A DNA stretch of 64,000 nucleotides from Bacteroidaceae bacterium (lineage in GTDB: Bacteria > Bacteroidota > Bacteroidia > Bacteroidales > Bacteroidaceae): assembly GCA_900752815.1 (NCBI GenBank), contig CAADWS010000004.1:48342-112341 (forward strand). The letters are read 5' to 3'. This document shows positions 54,199 to 62,585 of the stretch, one piece after another; the first letter of the stretch is position 1; each line of letters begins with the position of its first letter. The translations under genes were made by a program, and so were the position numbers. Below the pieces are notes generated by a model, which saw only the letters and a list, made by a program, of their open reading frames with translations, was not told the DNA's origin and made no database searches.

Positions 54199-54658
54199 CG
54201 TACTGACCCGGGAGCAGGTACTGGCGCTGGACATCGCCACGCATACCGGATACTTCTCCCTGCATGAGGCCGGGACATGGAACTTCACCGAAAGCAAACG
54301 GCGCAACGGCAACAAGATGCACGGCGCTTTCAGGACTACGCTGCTCTCGCTGCTCCGTCGTTACGGCATCCGCCGCGTCGTGGCCGAGGATGTGAGCGTG
54401 AACCGCCATTTCTACGACATGCGGCGGCTCTCGGAACTCAGGGGTATCCTGCTCGAAGTGTGCGATGAACTGGATATCCCGGAACCGGAGTTCGTCAACC
54501 CGGCTGTCCTCAAGAAATGGGCGACGGGAGACGGACACGCCACCAAGACGCAGATGGTCGCGGCCTGCAAGGACAGATACGGTATTGTCCCGGTGGATGA
54601 CAATGCGGCGGATGCCTGCCACCTCTTCTACTATTACATCCGCAGGCACAGGCTGTGA
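54173..54658 (+). CDS. RuvC-like Holliday junction resolvase
   Basis: 161 residues. RNase H-fold signature: VLALDIATHTGYFSLH (first catalytic Asp), RVVAEDVSVNRHF (second acidic strand), and the C-terminal VPVDDNAADACHLFYYY with DNAADA supplying the last acidic residues, typical of RuvC/YqgF-type phage resolvases. It cleaves four-way junctions before packaging. Overlaps the end of the SbcC-like gene by 26 bases (ATG 54173), so both come from one message. A strong terminator follows. Confidence 0.8.
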   Translation: MANRDSENSVLTREQVLALDIATHTGYFSLHEAGTWNFTESKRRNGNKMHGAFRTTLLSLLRRYGIRRVVAEDVSVNRHFYDMRRLSELRGILLEVCDELDIPEPEFVNPAVLKKWATGDGHATKTQMVAACKDRYGIVPVDDNAADACHLFYYYIRRHRL

Positions 54659-54685
54659 CAAGCCGACAACGGTTTGGATTTTTTC

Positions 54686-54716
54686 CGGGCGGCGGTAATG
54701 CTGCCGCCCGTTTTTT
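54686..54716 (+). terminator. Strong intrinsic terminator after the resolvase gene
   Basis: CGGGCGGC (54686-54693) pairs perfectly with GCCGCCCG (54703-54710), nine-base loop, followed by TTTTTT (54711-54716). It closes the SSB-SbcDC-resolvase transcript. Confidence 0.85.
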
Positions 54717-54787
54717 CAATTGACGCTCACGGTAGCTGACAGATTAGGACATGAGATTCATTATCAACCTTTTCAGTCAGTGGAAAC

Positions 54788-55405
54788 GTGGAAAAGAAAG
54801 ATGTGTTTATTGCGGTTCTCCAGCCTGAAGACGAATCCGCGAGACAGAGGGCGGAACTTCTCAGAAAATATGTGATGCCGCACAAGAATCTGATATACAG
54901 CATTTGTATCAAATATACCTATAACCAGGAGGACATCGAGGACAACTACCTCGAGGCGTTGGCCAACTTCTTCAAGTATATGGACAGTTATGACCCGGCC
55001 CGTCCGGTAAAGACCTGGATCTATGCCGTGACCAAACGGCTTGTGGCGGACCTGAACAACCGCAACAGGAACCGCATGCCCCCGGACGACAATATCGACA
55101 TTTCGGAAATATCCTCTTCGCTGTCGGATGAGGACGAACCGTCGGGAAACAGCATGGGGATGGACAACTACCGCGAGTTCTATAACGATGACATCCTCTG
55201 GGCACTGGACCGGCTCAAACCGATTTACCGGGAAGCCCTGCTCTTGCAGCAGGCTGGTTACAAACTCGGGGAAATCATGGAAATCACCTATAACAACGGT
55301 ACTTTGCAGACCAGGAACGTAGAAACGGTAAAAAGCCGCATCTTCCTAGCCAAGACGCAGCTGCGCAAACTATTGACACGCGATGGAGAGAAAAGAATGG
55401 ATTGA
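54788..55405 (+). CDS. Phage-encoded sigma factor (ECF-like)
   Basis: 205 residues starting at GTG 54788. Region 2 is visible (LIYSICIKYTYNQEDIEDNY ... PVKTWIYAVTKRLVADLNNR, residues ~35-95, including the -10-recognition helix), a short acidic linker, and region 4 (ALDRLKPIYREALLLQQAGY, residues ~140-160, followed by the helix-turn-helix VETVKSRIFLAKTQLRKLL). It is shorter than housekeeping sigma and fits the ECF group. Phage sigma factors redirect host RNA polymerase to late promoters. Located between replication operons; the next gene overlaps its end by 23 bases. It gives a plausible way to control the structural genes that lack host-like promoters. Confidence 0.75.
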   Translation: MEKKDVFIAVLQPEDESARQRAELLRKYVMPHKNLIYSICIKYTYNQEDIEDNYLEALANFFKYMDSYDPARPVKTWIYAVTKRLVADLNNRNRNRMPPDDNIDISEISSSLSDEDEPSGNSMGMDNYREFYNDDILWALDRLKPIYREALLLQQAGYKLGEIMEITYNNGTLQTRNVETVKSRIFLAKTQLRKLLTRDGEKRMD

Positions 55406-56000
55406 CGGATGCCGGAGGCTCTTTACACGGCTGGTCCGCACCACGGTGTGGGCGGATTTTGTGTTCCCTACCGGCGGCAAGTCGGACAGGCAACTCGGGA
55501 TGTGTTTCGACGGCTTGTGCCGGGAGGTCGTCTCCGTCAGTGCGGAACGCCTGTCCGACTTCTGTATCTGCCAGACATATGCCATTTCCGGATATGATAC
55601 CGCGTATCGCAGGAAATGGAACGTCTCCCATTCATTCGGAAAGAAAGCCATCGGCCGCTATCTCCGCTCGGGAAAGGAACGCCGCTACCGGGAGGACCGG
55701 TGGCTGAAGAGTTTCGGGCTGTCACGGCATGATTTGGCGCGGGCAGTGGAAGACCGCCGCAGCCATCCGTTCGGGCGTTTTATTTATCCGGAATACGAGG
55801 AGACGACCAAGCGGCGACTGCTCTCCACCGAAGCGGGATATCTCGTCTGTGCGCTCTCCACGCTGATGTGGACGCCTTTCTCCCCGTCATGCTCAAAATG
55901 TGCGAAAGCGGAGCCATGCCGCAGAAGGACACAGGCGCGCTATCCGGAACTGTACCGTATCCGCTGTGAGGCGTGGCGGAAAAAGGAGGCGAAGCCATGA
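55383..56000 (+). CDS. Conserved phage protein of unknown function with Cys-rich C-terminus
   Basis: 205 residues. N-terminal SRLVRTTVWADFVFPTGGK-like part (written LFTRLVRTTVWADFVFPTGG), a middle helical region and a C-terminal CSKCAKAEPCRRR motif that suggests a zinc-binding knuckle. It overlaps the sigma gene by 23 bases and ends overlapping the helicase start (ATGA). Position between sigma factor and helicase suggests a replication or transcription co-factor. I recognise no named family. Confidence 0.5.
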   Translation: MERKEWIDGCRRLFTRLVRTTVWADFVFPTGGKSDRQLGMCFDGLCREVVSVSAERLSDFCICQTYAISGYDTAYRRKWNVSHSFGKKAIGRYLRSGKERRYREDRWLKSFGLSRHDLARAVEDRRSHPFGRFIYPEYEETTKRRLLSTEAGYLVCALSTLMWTPFSPSCSKCAKAEPCRRRTQARYPELYRIRCEAWRKKEAKP

Positions 56001-57352
56001 GTGCCGTCAATCCGCTCAGTGCCGAGTTCCTGTATGAACTCTATGCCACGGCGCTCAGACAGGAACCGTTGTGTGCTGTCCTAGCCCGGCATATGCGTAA
56101 GGAATACCTGCCGGACCGTTCGTTCCAGCAGGTACAGGAGGCGATAGCCGTACACTTCAAGACATACAAGACACCGCCGTCGTATGCCGTGCTGGCACAG
56201 ACCTTCCATGAGGATTACGACGCCATCGAGCTGATAGACACTTTCCGGGAGTATGACGAGGGACAGAGTGCCGAGGTGATGACCGACATGCTGGAGTCCT
56301 ACATCAAGGGGGTCCGGTTGCAGTCGGTCTATGCGGAGGTCGGAAAACTGTATAACGAGAACAAACAGGACAAGGCGGAGAAGACTCTTCGGGAATATGC
56401 CGAGTGGCTGGCAGGGTTCACGCTGAAGAGTTCCTCGTTCGTCGATGTGGCCGCGACTTTCAAGGAGCGTTTCGAGAGGAACCGCCGGCGCGAGGAGGAA
56501 GAGGAACGCTCGGCCGCCCCTCGTGTGTCCCGCTTCTACATCCCGTATCTGGATGCGCTCAATGCCGGACGTAACCTGCGAGGTCAGCTGACCTGTTTCC
56601 TGGCCAGCACAGGCGTGGGAAAGTCGCACATCGCCAAATGGATCGGTGTCAGGGCGGACATCGATGACGGGCTGCATGTGCTGCATTTCCAGCTGGAAGG
56701 TTCGGAAGAAGAGGCGTTGAACGCCTATTCCGGCGGACTGATTTCCAGGAACGCCTACTATTACGAGCGGGGAAAGATTTCGGATACGGAGATGAGACAT
56801 CTGGAAAAACTGGTCGCCTCGTATGCCGGAAGCATCACGGTGCGCAGTTACCCGCGTTTCAATGCCCAGGTCTCGACACTCGACATCAAGAACGGCATTT
56901 CGGAATACAGGAAGCTCAAAGGATATAATCCGGACATCGTGATTGTGGATTCGATGGACTTGCTGACGGATGCCAACCGCCGTTCATGGGGAGCCGACCA
57001 TGAACGGGCGAAGCGTATCGCGGTGGCTAATGACCTGAAGGACCTGGCGGCGGACGAAAAGGTATGGATGGTGGTGACTTACCAGTCTACCATCGAAGAC
57101 CGGGAGTGGCTGAATGACGAGCGGAACGTGCTGACCGAGTACAACTGTTCGGAGGCCAAAGGTCTGGCCCGCCCGTGCACGCACCTTGTTTCGCTCAACC
57201 AGTCATCGGCTGAAAGAAAGGAGAACGTTATGCGCCTGCACGTGGCCAAAAGCCGGTTCTTCAAGAAAGGAGACACTATCAGGATTGCCACCGACTACGA
57301 CAATGAGGTGTTCTATGACGGGCAGAGGACACTGAATCTGAACAGGGAATAA
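55997..57352 (+). CDS. dnaB: DnaB-like replicative helicase
   Basis: 451 residues from ATG 55997 (overlaps preceding stop); an upstream GTG is in frame but unlikely. N-terminal ~170 residues are helical (DnaB N-domain-like). The RecA-type ATPase core has Walker A LASTGVGKSHIAKW (residues ~205-218), Walker B DIVIVDSMDLLTD, a Q-motif-like VVTYQSTIED, and an arginine-rich C-terminal part (HVAKSRFFKKGDTI). Replicative helicases of phages assemble as hexamers on the lagging strand. The stop codon lies within a strong terminator; the primase follows after a 630-base gap. Confidence 0.8.
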   Translation: MSAVNPLSAEFLYELYATALRQEPLCAVLARHMRKEYLPDRSFQQVQEAIAVHFKTYKTPPSYAVLAQTFHEDYDAIELIDTFREYDEGQSAEVMTDMLESYIKGVRLQSVYAEVGKLYNENKQDKAEKTLREYAEWLAGFTLKSSSFVDVAATFKERFERNRRREEEEERSAAPRVSRFYIPYLDALNAGRNLRGQLTCFLASTGVGKSHIAKWIGVRADIDDGLHVLHFQLEGSEEEALNAYSGGLISRNAYYYERGKISDTEMRHLEKLVASYAGSITVRSYPRFNAQVSTLDIKNGISEYRKLKGYNPDIVIVDSMDLLTDANRRSWGADHERAKRIAVANDLKDLAADEKVWMVVTYQSTIEDREWLNDERNVLTEYNCSEAKGLARPCTHLVSLNQSSAERKENVMRLHVAKSRFFKKGDTIRIATDYDNEVFYDGQRTLNLNRE

Positions 57353-57391
57353 AAAGCCATCGATCCGGATGCGGCGTGTCGGTGGCTTTTT
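57351..57391. terminator. Strong bidirectional terminator overlapping the helicase stop codon
   Basis: AAAAAGCCATCGA (57351-57363) pairs with TCGGTGGCTTTTT (57379-57391), thirteen pairs with one G-U, 15-base loop. A- and T-tracts on both sides make it work in both directions. Confidence 0.85.
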
Positions 57392-57437
57392 GACTTGTAA
57401 CGACTGGAATGTTGAGAATATATGGCAGCTTACATGC

Positions 57438-57650
57438 GTAAAACCAATTCCGGACAGATACGATTTTTATTGTATGCCCTTTGTATTCCGCCATATCGTC
57501 CGTTCCCCATGTTATCAACAGCAGGTTTTCACATTTCAATTCCTCTGCCGCCTCCAAGGCTTTCAGTTTCCGCTCACGGGTCTTGGCGTTCGAGATATCA
57601 TACGACCTTTGTTCGAGGAAAGTTCGAATGACCTCGCAAATACAAATCCG
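57438..57650 (-). pseudogene. Remnant of an AAA/DUF4143-type ATPase gene
   Basis: On the - strand the frame reads CEVIRTFLEQRSYDISNAKT, REKLKALEAAEELKCE-like (actual: RERKLKALEAAEELKCENLL) and LITWGTDDMAEYKGHTIKIV ending VRNWFY. This is the conserved tail of DUF4143/ATPase proteins ('..Yd.s..kT.eREvkaL......l......litw......gikv...W.'). No N-terminal ATPase domain is present and stops lie just upstream, so only about 70 codons survive; the host-like sequence is out of place in the phage gap and suggests a past insertion and deletion. Confidence 0.5.
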
Positions 57651-57986
57651 TTATTTGTAGTAATTGGAAAACGATACTTTTCATTCAGTATGTTTATTGT
57701 ACTGCACAAAAAATACGCTTTTTTTATGTAGAGAGTGATCATTTTAGAAAAGTACATCTCTACACCTGATAATCAGCCAATGCTGATTATCAATCTCCTT
57801 ATTTATATATTGTTTTATCGATTAGACAAAAGCAGTCATTTTTTGTCCAGCCGGGAAGACAATTTCTCTTTTCCTTTGGGTGGAAAGACCTTCCATGATT
57901 CTGCCGGTCTATTTTTATTGGGCTAATCCGGATTCTTTTTCCAAACATTTCAAACCAACCTGTAGCGGTCACGACTATACCTTAAT
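57651..57986. repeat. AT-rich gap with two inverted repeats before the primase gene
   Basis: No gene. TGTAGAGA (57727-57734) and TCTCTACA (57757-57764) are perfect reverse complements around a 22-base spacer; right after them TGATAATCAGC (57767-57777) and GCTGATTATCA (57782-57792) form a perfect 11-bp palindrome with a 4-base centre CAAT. The region is strikingly A/T rich compared with the genes. It could contain the primase promoter with an operator, or a replication origin. Confidence 0.5.
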
Positions 57987-59027
57987 ATGGAACTGTCGGT
58001 ACAGGAATATCAATATCTGGTTTCGGAGATAACCCGCGAGACGGGTGCCAAACGGGACGGGAGCGGTAAGAACCTTATCGTTCCGCGCTGCCCGTTCTGC
58101 GGAAAGTCGGGCGGTAAGTTCGGTATCTACATCGGCAAGGCGACTGCCCACCGCCGGCCTTTCATGGCCCACTGCTTCTCCTGCGGGGCATCCACCCGTA
58201 CATTGGAGCAACTTCTGGCGGCTATCGGTCGCATGGACCTGATGGTTTTGCAGACAGCTGACATTGCCGCACCGTTGAACCTGCACCTGCTGGAGAAGGA
58301 CGAGGCGGAAGAAATAGACGACGAACTGGTGCCGGTCGAATTGCCGGACTTTTACAAGCGCACTTTCCGGCATCCGTATTTGCAGCGGCGCGGCTTCTGT
58401 TTCGACGATTACGAGTATTTCCCGGTCGGGATAACCGGCAGGCTCAATCCGCGCTACGCGGACTATGTCGTCTTTCCGGTCATCGATGACTGTACGGTTG
58501 TCGGCTATGTCTCCCGCCATACCTGGCCGAAAGAGGATATAGACGCCCACAACCGCAAGACCAGACATAGCGGCGGGTACAAGATCCTGCGTTACCGGAA
58601 CTCCACGGAAAACGACTTTTCCAGACTCCTTTATAACTACGATGCCGTCCGTATGGATGAAACCGATACGGTCATCCTCGCGGAAGGTATTTTCGATGTC
58701 ATCGCCCTGACCCGCAGACTCGAACTCTATGACAATTCCCATGTCGCAGCCGTGGCCACTTTCGGAAAGAAAATATCCGATGTACAGATCTACAAGCTGC
58801 AATCGAAAGGCGTCAGAACCGTAGTCATCGGTTACGATGGTGATGCCGTCGAGTCGGTAAAGCGGACGGCTGAACGGCTGAAACCCTATTTCGAGGTTTT
58901 CATCGCGGACATTGCTGATGCCGCCAAAGACTGGGACGAACTCACGGAAGCGGAAATCTACGGGATTTTCGCCTGCCGCCTGCTGTCCGTCCTTGAATAC
59001 AAACTCAAAAAAGTACAGGAAAGATGA
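57987..59027 (+). CDS. dnaG: DnaG-like primase
   Basis: 346 residues. N-terminal CHC2-type zinc ribbon: VPRCPFCGKSGGKFG and AHCFSCGAS give two CxxC pairs (residues ~28-68). The toprim domain follows in the second half: TVILAEGIFDVIALTRRL (acidic Glu motif) and VIGYDGDAVES (DxD), residues ~230-300. It makes RNA primers for the DnaB-like helicase and DnaE-type polymerase. It overlaps the polymerase gene by 4 bases. The gap before it holds inverted repeats, the likely control region. Confidence 0.82.
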   Translation: MELSVQEYQYLVSEITRETGAKRDGSGKNLIVPRCPFCGKSGGKFGIYIGKATAHRRPFMAHCFSCGASTRTLEQLLAAIGRMDLMVLQTADIAAPLNLHLLEKDEAEEIDDELVPVELPDFYKRTFRHPYLQRRGFCFDDYEYFPVGITGRLNPRYADYVVFPVIDDCTVVGYVSRHTWPKEDIDAHNRKTRHSGGYKILRYRNSTENDFSRLLYNYDAVRMDETDTVILAEGIFDVIALTRRLELYDNSHVAAVATFGKKISDVQIYKLQSKGVRTVVIGYDGDAVESVKRTAERLKPYFEVFIADIADAAKDWDELTEAEIYGIFACRLLSVLEYKLKKVQER

Positions 59028-60781
59028 TACAGGAACTTTTCTCATGGCTCGATGCACAACGGATAACCTATATCCCGGTCGATACGGAAGTGGTGGATAT
59101 TCCCGGCTTCGGGCGGCTTTTCACGGCCGACCTGTCGGGAGTGGAATCCATCTTCCGCGGCGACGGGGACAAGCTCGTGTTCAACCTGATGGAAAGTCCG
59201 GATGTGCTGATGGAAGAAGGAATCTTCCATGTGGCCTTCCCGTTCGGCAGGAACTGGTACTACTATGACCTGCGGGAAGAATTCCGTTTCAACCTGCTGA
59301 AATATATCGGCCGGCCCAAGCCTCCGGTACATGATGTACCTTTCGTGAACCTCGGCATCCATACCTCCTACGAGCTGCTGAACGCCTGCTGCTCGCCGGA
59401 AGATTTGTGCCGCAAGGCGAAATGGCTCGGGCATACGGCTGTCGGCATCTGCGACCGCAATACAATGGCCGCCACGCTGAACCTTCAGAAGGAGTGCGCC
59501 AATACCGGGCTGAAACATATATTCGGCTACTCGCTGACAATGATGCACGAAGAAGAACGTGTCGGGCTGAAGATTTATGCCTTGGATAACGAGGGGCTGC
59601 ATAATCTGCTGCGCATCCAACGGGCCGTCATGGTCGATTCGGAAGACAACACCCTCCGCTATGAACAGCTGCTGATGTATGCCGCAGGTTGTGTGGTGGT
59701 TTTCGCCATCCGTTCCGTCTACTGGATGGCCGGACACCCCAAACAGGTGAAGCGTATCCGGAAAGGTGCCGAAGCGGTCTATTACCAGGTCGACGCCAAC
59801 GAATACAAGGCGGACCGCATCGACAGGGAGCAACTAGAAGCCCTGAAATATTATTTCGGCAACTGTTATGATGCCGACACGGATTCATTTACAGTAGAAC
59901 CAGTCCTGATTCCGGACTGCTACTACATGGACAAGGACGATGCAGGGTACAGAATCGTGGTGAACAAGATTGCCACGGGAGCCGCCCATGAACAGAGCGA
60001 TGACCAGTATTTCAAGACAGCGGATGAATTGTATGACACGCTCCGTCCTCTGTTCTCCGGGCAATGGGACTTCGATTCCCTGTTTAGGCGCATGTGCCGT
60101 CCCACGGTGGAGATTGCCGGACGTGCGGACGCCTCATTCGAGACCGGGCGAATGTTCATGCCGGAATACCGTATGCGACCGGAAGAGCGGGAACGGTATG
60201 GTGACCGCCGTACGATGTTCCTCCGACTGCTTGACGACGGGCTGGACCGGAAAGTGCCGGAACCGGAGCGGGAACGCTATCGGGAACGGCTGGACGAGGA
60301 AGTCTATATCATTGAATCGACCGACAATGTGGACTATTTCCTGGTGCAGTGGGATATGGTGCGGGAGGCGCACCGGAGAGGCATCGCAACTGGTATAGGT
60401 CGCGGTTCCGCCGGGGGCTCGCTGGTTTCCTACTTGCTTGGCATAACCTCCATCGACCCGCTGAAATACGACCTTATCTTCTCGCGCTTCCTCGTGCCGG
60501 AACGCTGCGGGCTCAGCTGGAAAGACGAACTGACGGTGCTTGCCCCGGACATCACACTCGGCAAGGGCGAACGCTATGTGGAGATGGAATCTGAAGGCAA
60601 GACTTACCGTCTGTGCACGGATGCCCGGATGCGGGTAATCCGTAACGGAGAAGAGCGGACGATATACGCAGATGAATTGATGTGTGGCGACGAAATCCTT
60701 TTTGACCGCCGAGATTGCTTGTGGAACCTAAAGGAACTCGAAACCCATGAATCCGACCTACGAACACCACCGTCCCTATGA
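59024..60781 (+). CDS. dnaE: DNA polymerase III alpha, N-terminal half, ending in an intein-like N-domain
   Basis: 585 residues. Residues ~100-260 carry a PHP-like domain (VNLGIHTSYELLNACCSPED, GICDRNTMAATL). Residues ~455-500 hold the DnaE block GIGRGSAGGSLVSYLLGITS, then IDPLKYDLIFSRFLVPER. In ordinary DnaE the catalytic 'PDIDVDF' comes next, but here CGLSWKDELTVLAPD begins a ~90-residue different segment with TYRLCTDARMRVIRNGEERT and ADELMCGDEILF, resembling intein blocks A and B (Cys first residue, 'T.D...v..nG....a.dL..GD.i'). The frame stops at 60781 inside the following methyltransferase gene. The catalytic half is encoded 1.9 kb further on. Alone this part cannot be a polymerase. Confidence 0.75.
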   Translation: MIQELFSWLDAQRITYIPVDTEVVDIPGFGRLFTADLSGVESIFRGDGDKLVFNLMESPDVLMEEGIFHVAFPFGRNWYYYDLREEFRFNLLKYIGRPKPPVHDVPFVNLGIHTSYELLNACCSPEDLCRKAKWLGHTAVGICDRNTMAATLNLQKECANTGLKHIFGYSLTMMHEEERVGLKIYALDNEGLHNLLRIQRAVMVDSEDNTLRYEQLLMYAAGCVVVFAIRSVYWMAGHPKQVKRIRKGAEAVYYQVDANEYKADRIDREQLEALKYYFGNCYDADTDSFTVEPVLIPDCYYMDKDDAGYRIVVNKIATGAAHEQSDDQYFKTADELYDTLRPLFSGQWDFDSLFRRMCRPTVEIAGRADASFETGRMFMPEYRMRPEERERYGDRRTMFLRLLDDGLDRKVPEPERERYRERLDEEVYIIESTDNVDYFLVQWDMVREAHRRGIATGIGRGSAGGSLVSYLLGITSIDPLKYDLIFSRFLVPERCGLSWKDELTVLAPDITLGKGERYVEMESEGKTYRLCTDARMRVIRNGEERTIYADELMCGDEILFDRRDCLWNLKELETHESDLRTPPSL

Positions 60782-61514
60782 CGGTTGCGACCTTTACCGG
60801 GGCGATGCACTCGATGTGCTGCCCCTGCTGGCTGAAGAAGGCATCACCGCCGACATGGTATTGTCAGACCCTCCATACGGTACGACACACTGCCGGTGGG
60901 ATGCCGTGATAGACATCCCCGGGATGTGGAATGCCGTACAGTGCATATCCAGGCCCGACACTCCCGTACTGCTGTTCTGCCAGCATCCTTTTACGAGCCT
61001 GCTGGGCAGTTCCAATCTCCGCAGGCTGCGGTATGCCTGGGTATGGGAGAAGACGCAGGCGACAGGCTTCCTGAATGCCGGGCGTATGCCGATGAAGGCG
61101 CACGAGGACATTCTGGTCTTCTACGACAGGTTGCCGAAGTATCATCCGATCAAGACGGACGGGCACAGGCGCAAGGTCGTGATGGCCGAACACCAGCGGA
61201 AATGCGATGCCGGCGAGATATACCGGAAGCACGACAATTTCCGGGATTACATATCCACGGAACGCTATCCGCGCAGCGTGCTGAAGTTCAAGACCGACAA
61301 GCAACGCTCCTGCCTGCACGCGACACAGAAACCTGTCGCCCTGCTGGAATACCTGATACGCACCTACACCGATGAAGGGGACATCGTCCTCGACTTTGCG
61401 ATGGGCAGCGGCAGCACGGCCGTGGCCTGCCGGAATACGGGACGCCGGTTCGTCGGCGTGGAGATAGACCGGGAAATTTTTCAGACAGCACTAAACCGTA
61501 TAACCCATGGCTGA
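60747..61514 (+). CDS. Site-specific DNA methyltransferase (beta-class) within the polymerase interruption
   Basis: 255 residues. Catalytic motif IV is MVLSDPPYGTTHCRWDAVID (DPPY near residue 35) and the SAM-binding motif I comes later as DFAMGSGSTAVACRNTGRRF (FxGxGS), so the order is beta-class N4-cytosine or N6-adenine methyltransferase. TRD-like sequence lies between. It starts inside the 3' end of the polymerase N-part (ATG 60747) and overlaps the first HNH gene by 8 bases. Linked to two HNH endonucleases it could protect DNA against their cutting, or be an independent modification gene carried by the same element. Confidence 0.85.
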   Translation: MNPTYEHHRPYDGCDLYRGDALDVLPLLAEEGITADMVLSDPPYGTTHCRWDAVIDIPGMWNAVQCISRPDTPVLLFCQHPFTSLLGSSNLRRLRYAWVWEKTQATGFLNAGRMPMKAHEDILVFYDRLPKYHPIKTDGHRRKVVMAEHQRKCDAGEIYRKHDNFRDYISTERYPRSVLKFKTDKQRSCLHATQKPVALLEYLIRTYTDEGDIVLDFAMGSGSTAVACRNTGRRFVGVEIDREIFQTALNRITHG

Positions 61515-62049
61515 CACCCGGGAAATCTGGGTGGATATCAAGAACTATGAAGGAAAGTACAGGATCAGCAACCTCGGGCGTGTCAAGAGTCTGGAACGGC
61601 AGGTTTCGCATGACGGCATTACCTGGATACAACCCGAACGCATTATGTGCCATTGGTGCGGGACGACTTCGCTCTATGACTGTGTCCGGCTCTACAAGGG
61701 CGGTGTCGGGAAGAAGTTCTCCGTGCACCGTCTGGTAGCACAGCATTTCCTGCCCGACTGGAATCCGGGACTGGAGGTGAACCATATCGACGGGAACCGC
61801 GACAACAACCGTGCGGATAACCTGGAGATGTGTACGCACCAGCGGAATATGGAACATGCCATAGCGGGTGGCCTCAAACGGGATTACGGCGAAAAAAGCG
61901 TGAATGCCAAACTGACCAACGGGCAGGCGGAAGAGATACGGGTGAGATATTCTTCCGGCCAGGCTTCCCAGAACAGCCTGGCAAAACAGTACGGCGTCAG
62001 CCGCCAGACGGTAAGCGCGATAATACGATACAAGAAATATATACGATAA
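61507..62049 (+). CDS. NUMOD4/HNH homing endonuclease, copy 1
   Basis: 180 residues. NUMOD4 at the N-terminus (EIWVDIKNYEGKYRISNLGR, VKSLERQ), HNH core SVHRLVAQHFLPDW followed by LEVNHIDGNRDNNRADNLEM, and a C-terminal NUMOD1-like helix-turn-helix (SLAKQYGVSRQTVSAIIRYK). This is the standard layout of NUMOD-HNH homing endonucleases, which cut at a specific site to spread themselves. Coupled to the methyltransferase (8-base overlap) and the second endonuclease (TAATG overlap). Confidence 0.9.
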   Translation: MADTREIWVDIKNYEGKYRISNLGRVKSLERQVSHDGITWIQPERIMCHWCGTTSLYDCVRLYKGGVGKKFSVHRLVAQHFLPDWNPGLEVNHIDGNRDNNRADNLEMCTHQRNMEHAIAGGLKRDYGEKSVNAKLTNGQAEEIRVRYSSGQASQNSLAKQYGVSRQTVSAIIRYKKYIR

Positions 62050-62585
62050 TGGACGAGGAAGAAATTTGGAAAGATATTCATCATTACGAGGGAATTTATC
62101 AAGTAAGCTCCTGCGGTAGAATTAGAAGTGTCGGAAGATATGTCCGTAATGCCACATCCCAATATTGGAGGAACGGACAAATCATCAAACCGTGGGTCGG
62201 GGGTACATCCCCGTATTACAATGTTTCTTTGGCCTCTGACGGAAAAATATGTAAAAAATTAATCCATAGACTTGTCGCAGAACATTTTCTTGATGATTGG
62301 AATGCGGCAAAGGAGGTTAATCATAAGGATGGCAATAAGCACAATAATCGAAGTGACAACCTGGAAATGTGTACCAGGCAAGAAAACGTCATGCATTCTA
62401 TGGTGCATAAACTCAGGGATGATTATGGAGAGAACAGTGTGAACGCCAAACTGACAAATGAACAAGCGGATCATATCAGGCGGTTACACCGGTCGGGAGT
62501 CATGCAAAATGAACTGGCTGAACAATTCAAGGTTTGCAAACAGACGATATGCGATATCGTCCACTATAAAAAGTATAAAAAATGA
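62049..62585 (+). CDS. NUMOD4/HNH homing endonuclease, copy 2
   Basis: 178 residues, about 45-50% like copy 1 by eye: EEIWKDIHHYEGIYQVSSCG, LIHRLVAEHFLDDWNAAKEV, NHKDGNKHNNRSDNLEMCTR, then ENSVNAKLTNEQADHIRRLH and ELAEQFKVCKQTICDIVHYK. AT-rich compared with copy 1, so it was not simply duplicated in place recently. Start ATG 62049 overlaps the first gene's stop. Its end overlaps the small C-intein-like frame by 4 bases (ATGA). Two adjacent endonucleases in one interruption may cut different sites. Confidence 0.88.
   Translation: MDEEEIWKDIHHYEGIYQVSSCGRIRSVGRYVRNATSQYWRNGQIIKPWVGGTSPYYNVSLASDGKICKKLIHRLVAEHFLDDWNAAKEVNHKDGNKHNNRSDNLEMCTRQENVMHSMVHKLRDDYGENSVNAKLTNEQADHIRRLHRSGVMQNELAEQFKVCKQTICDIVHYKKYKK

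Noticed and set aside
57369..57731. 120-codon + strand frame in the helicase-primase gap
   Set aside because: Antisense to the ATPase remnant, odd composition rich in Phe/Cys/Tyr, and starts inside a terminator.
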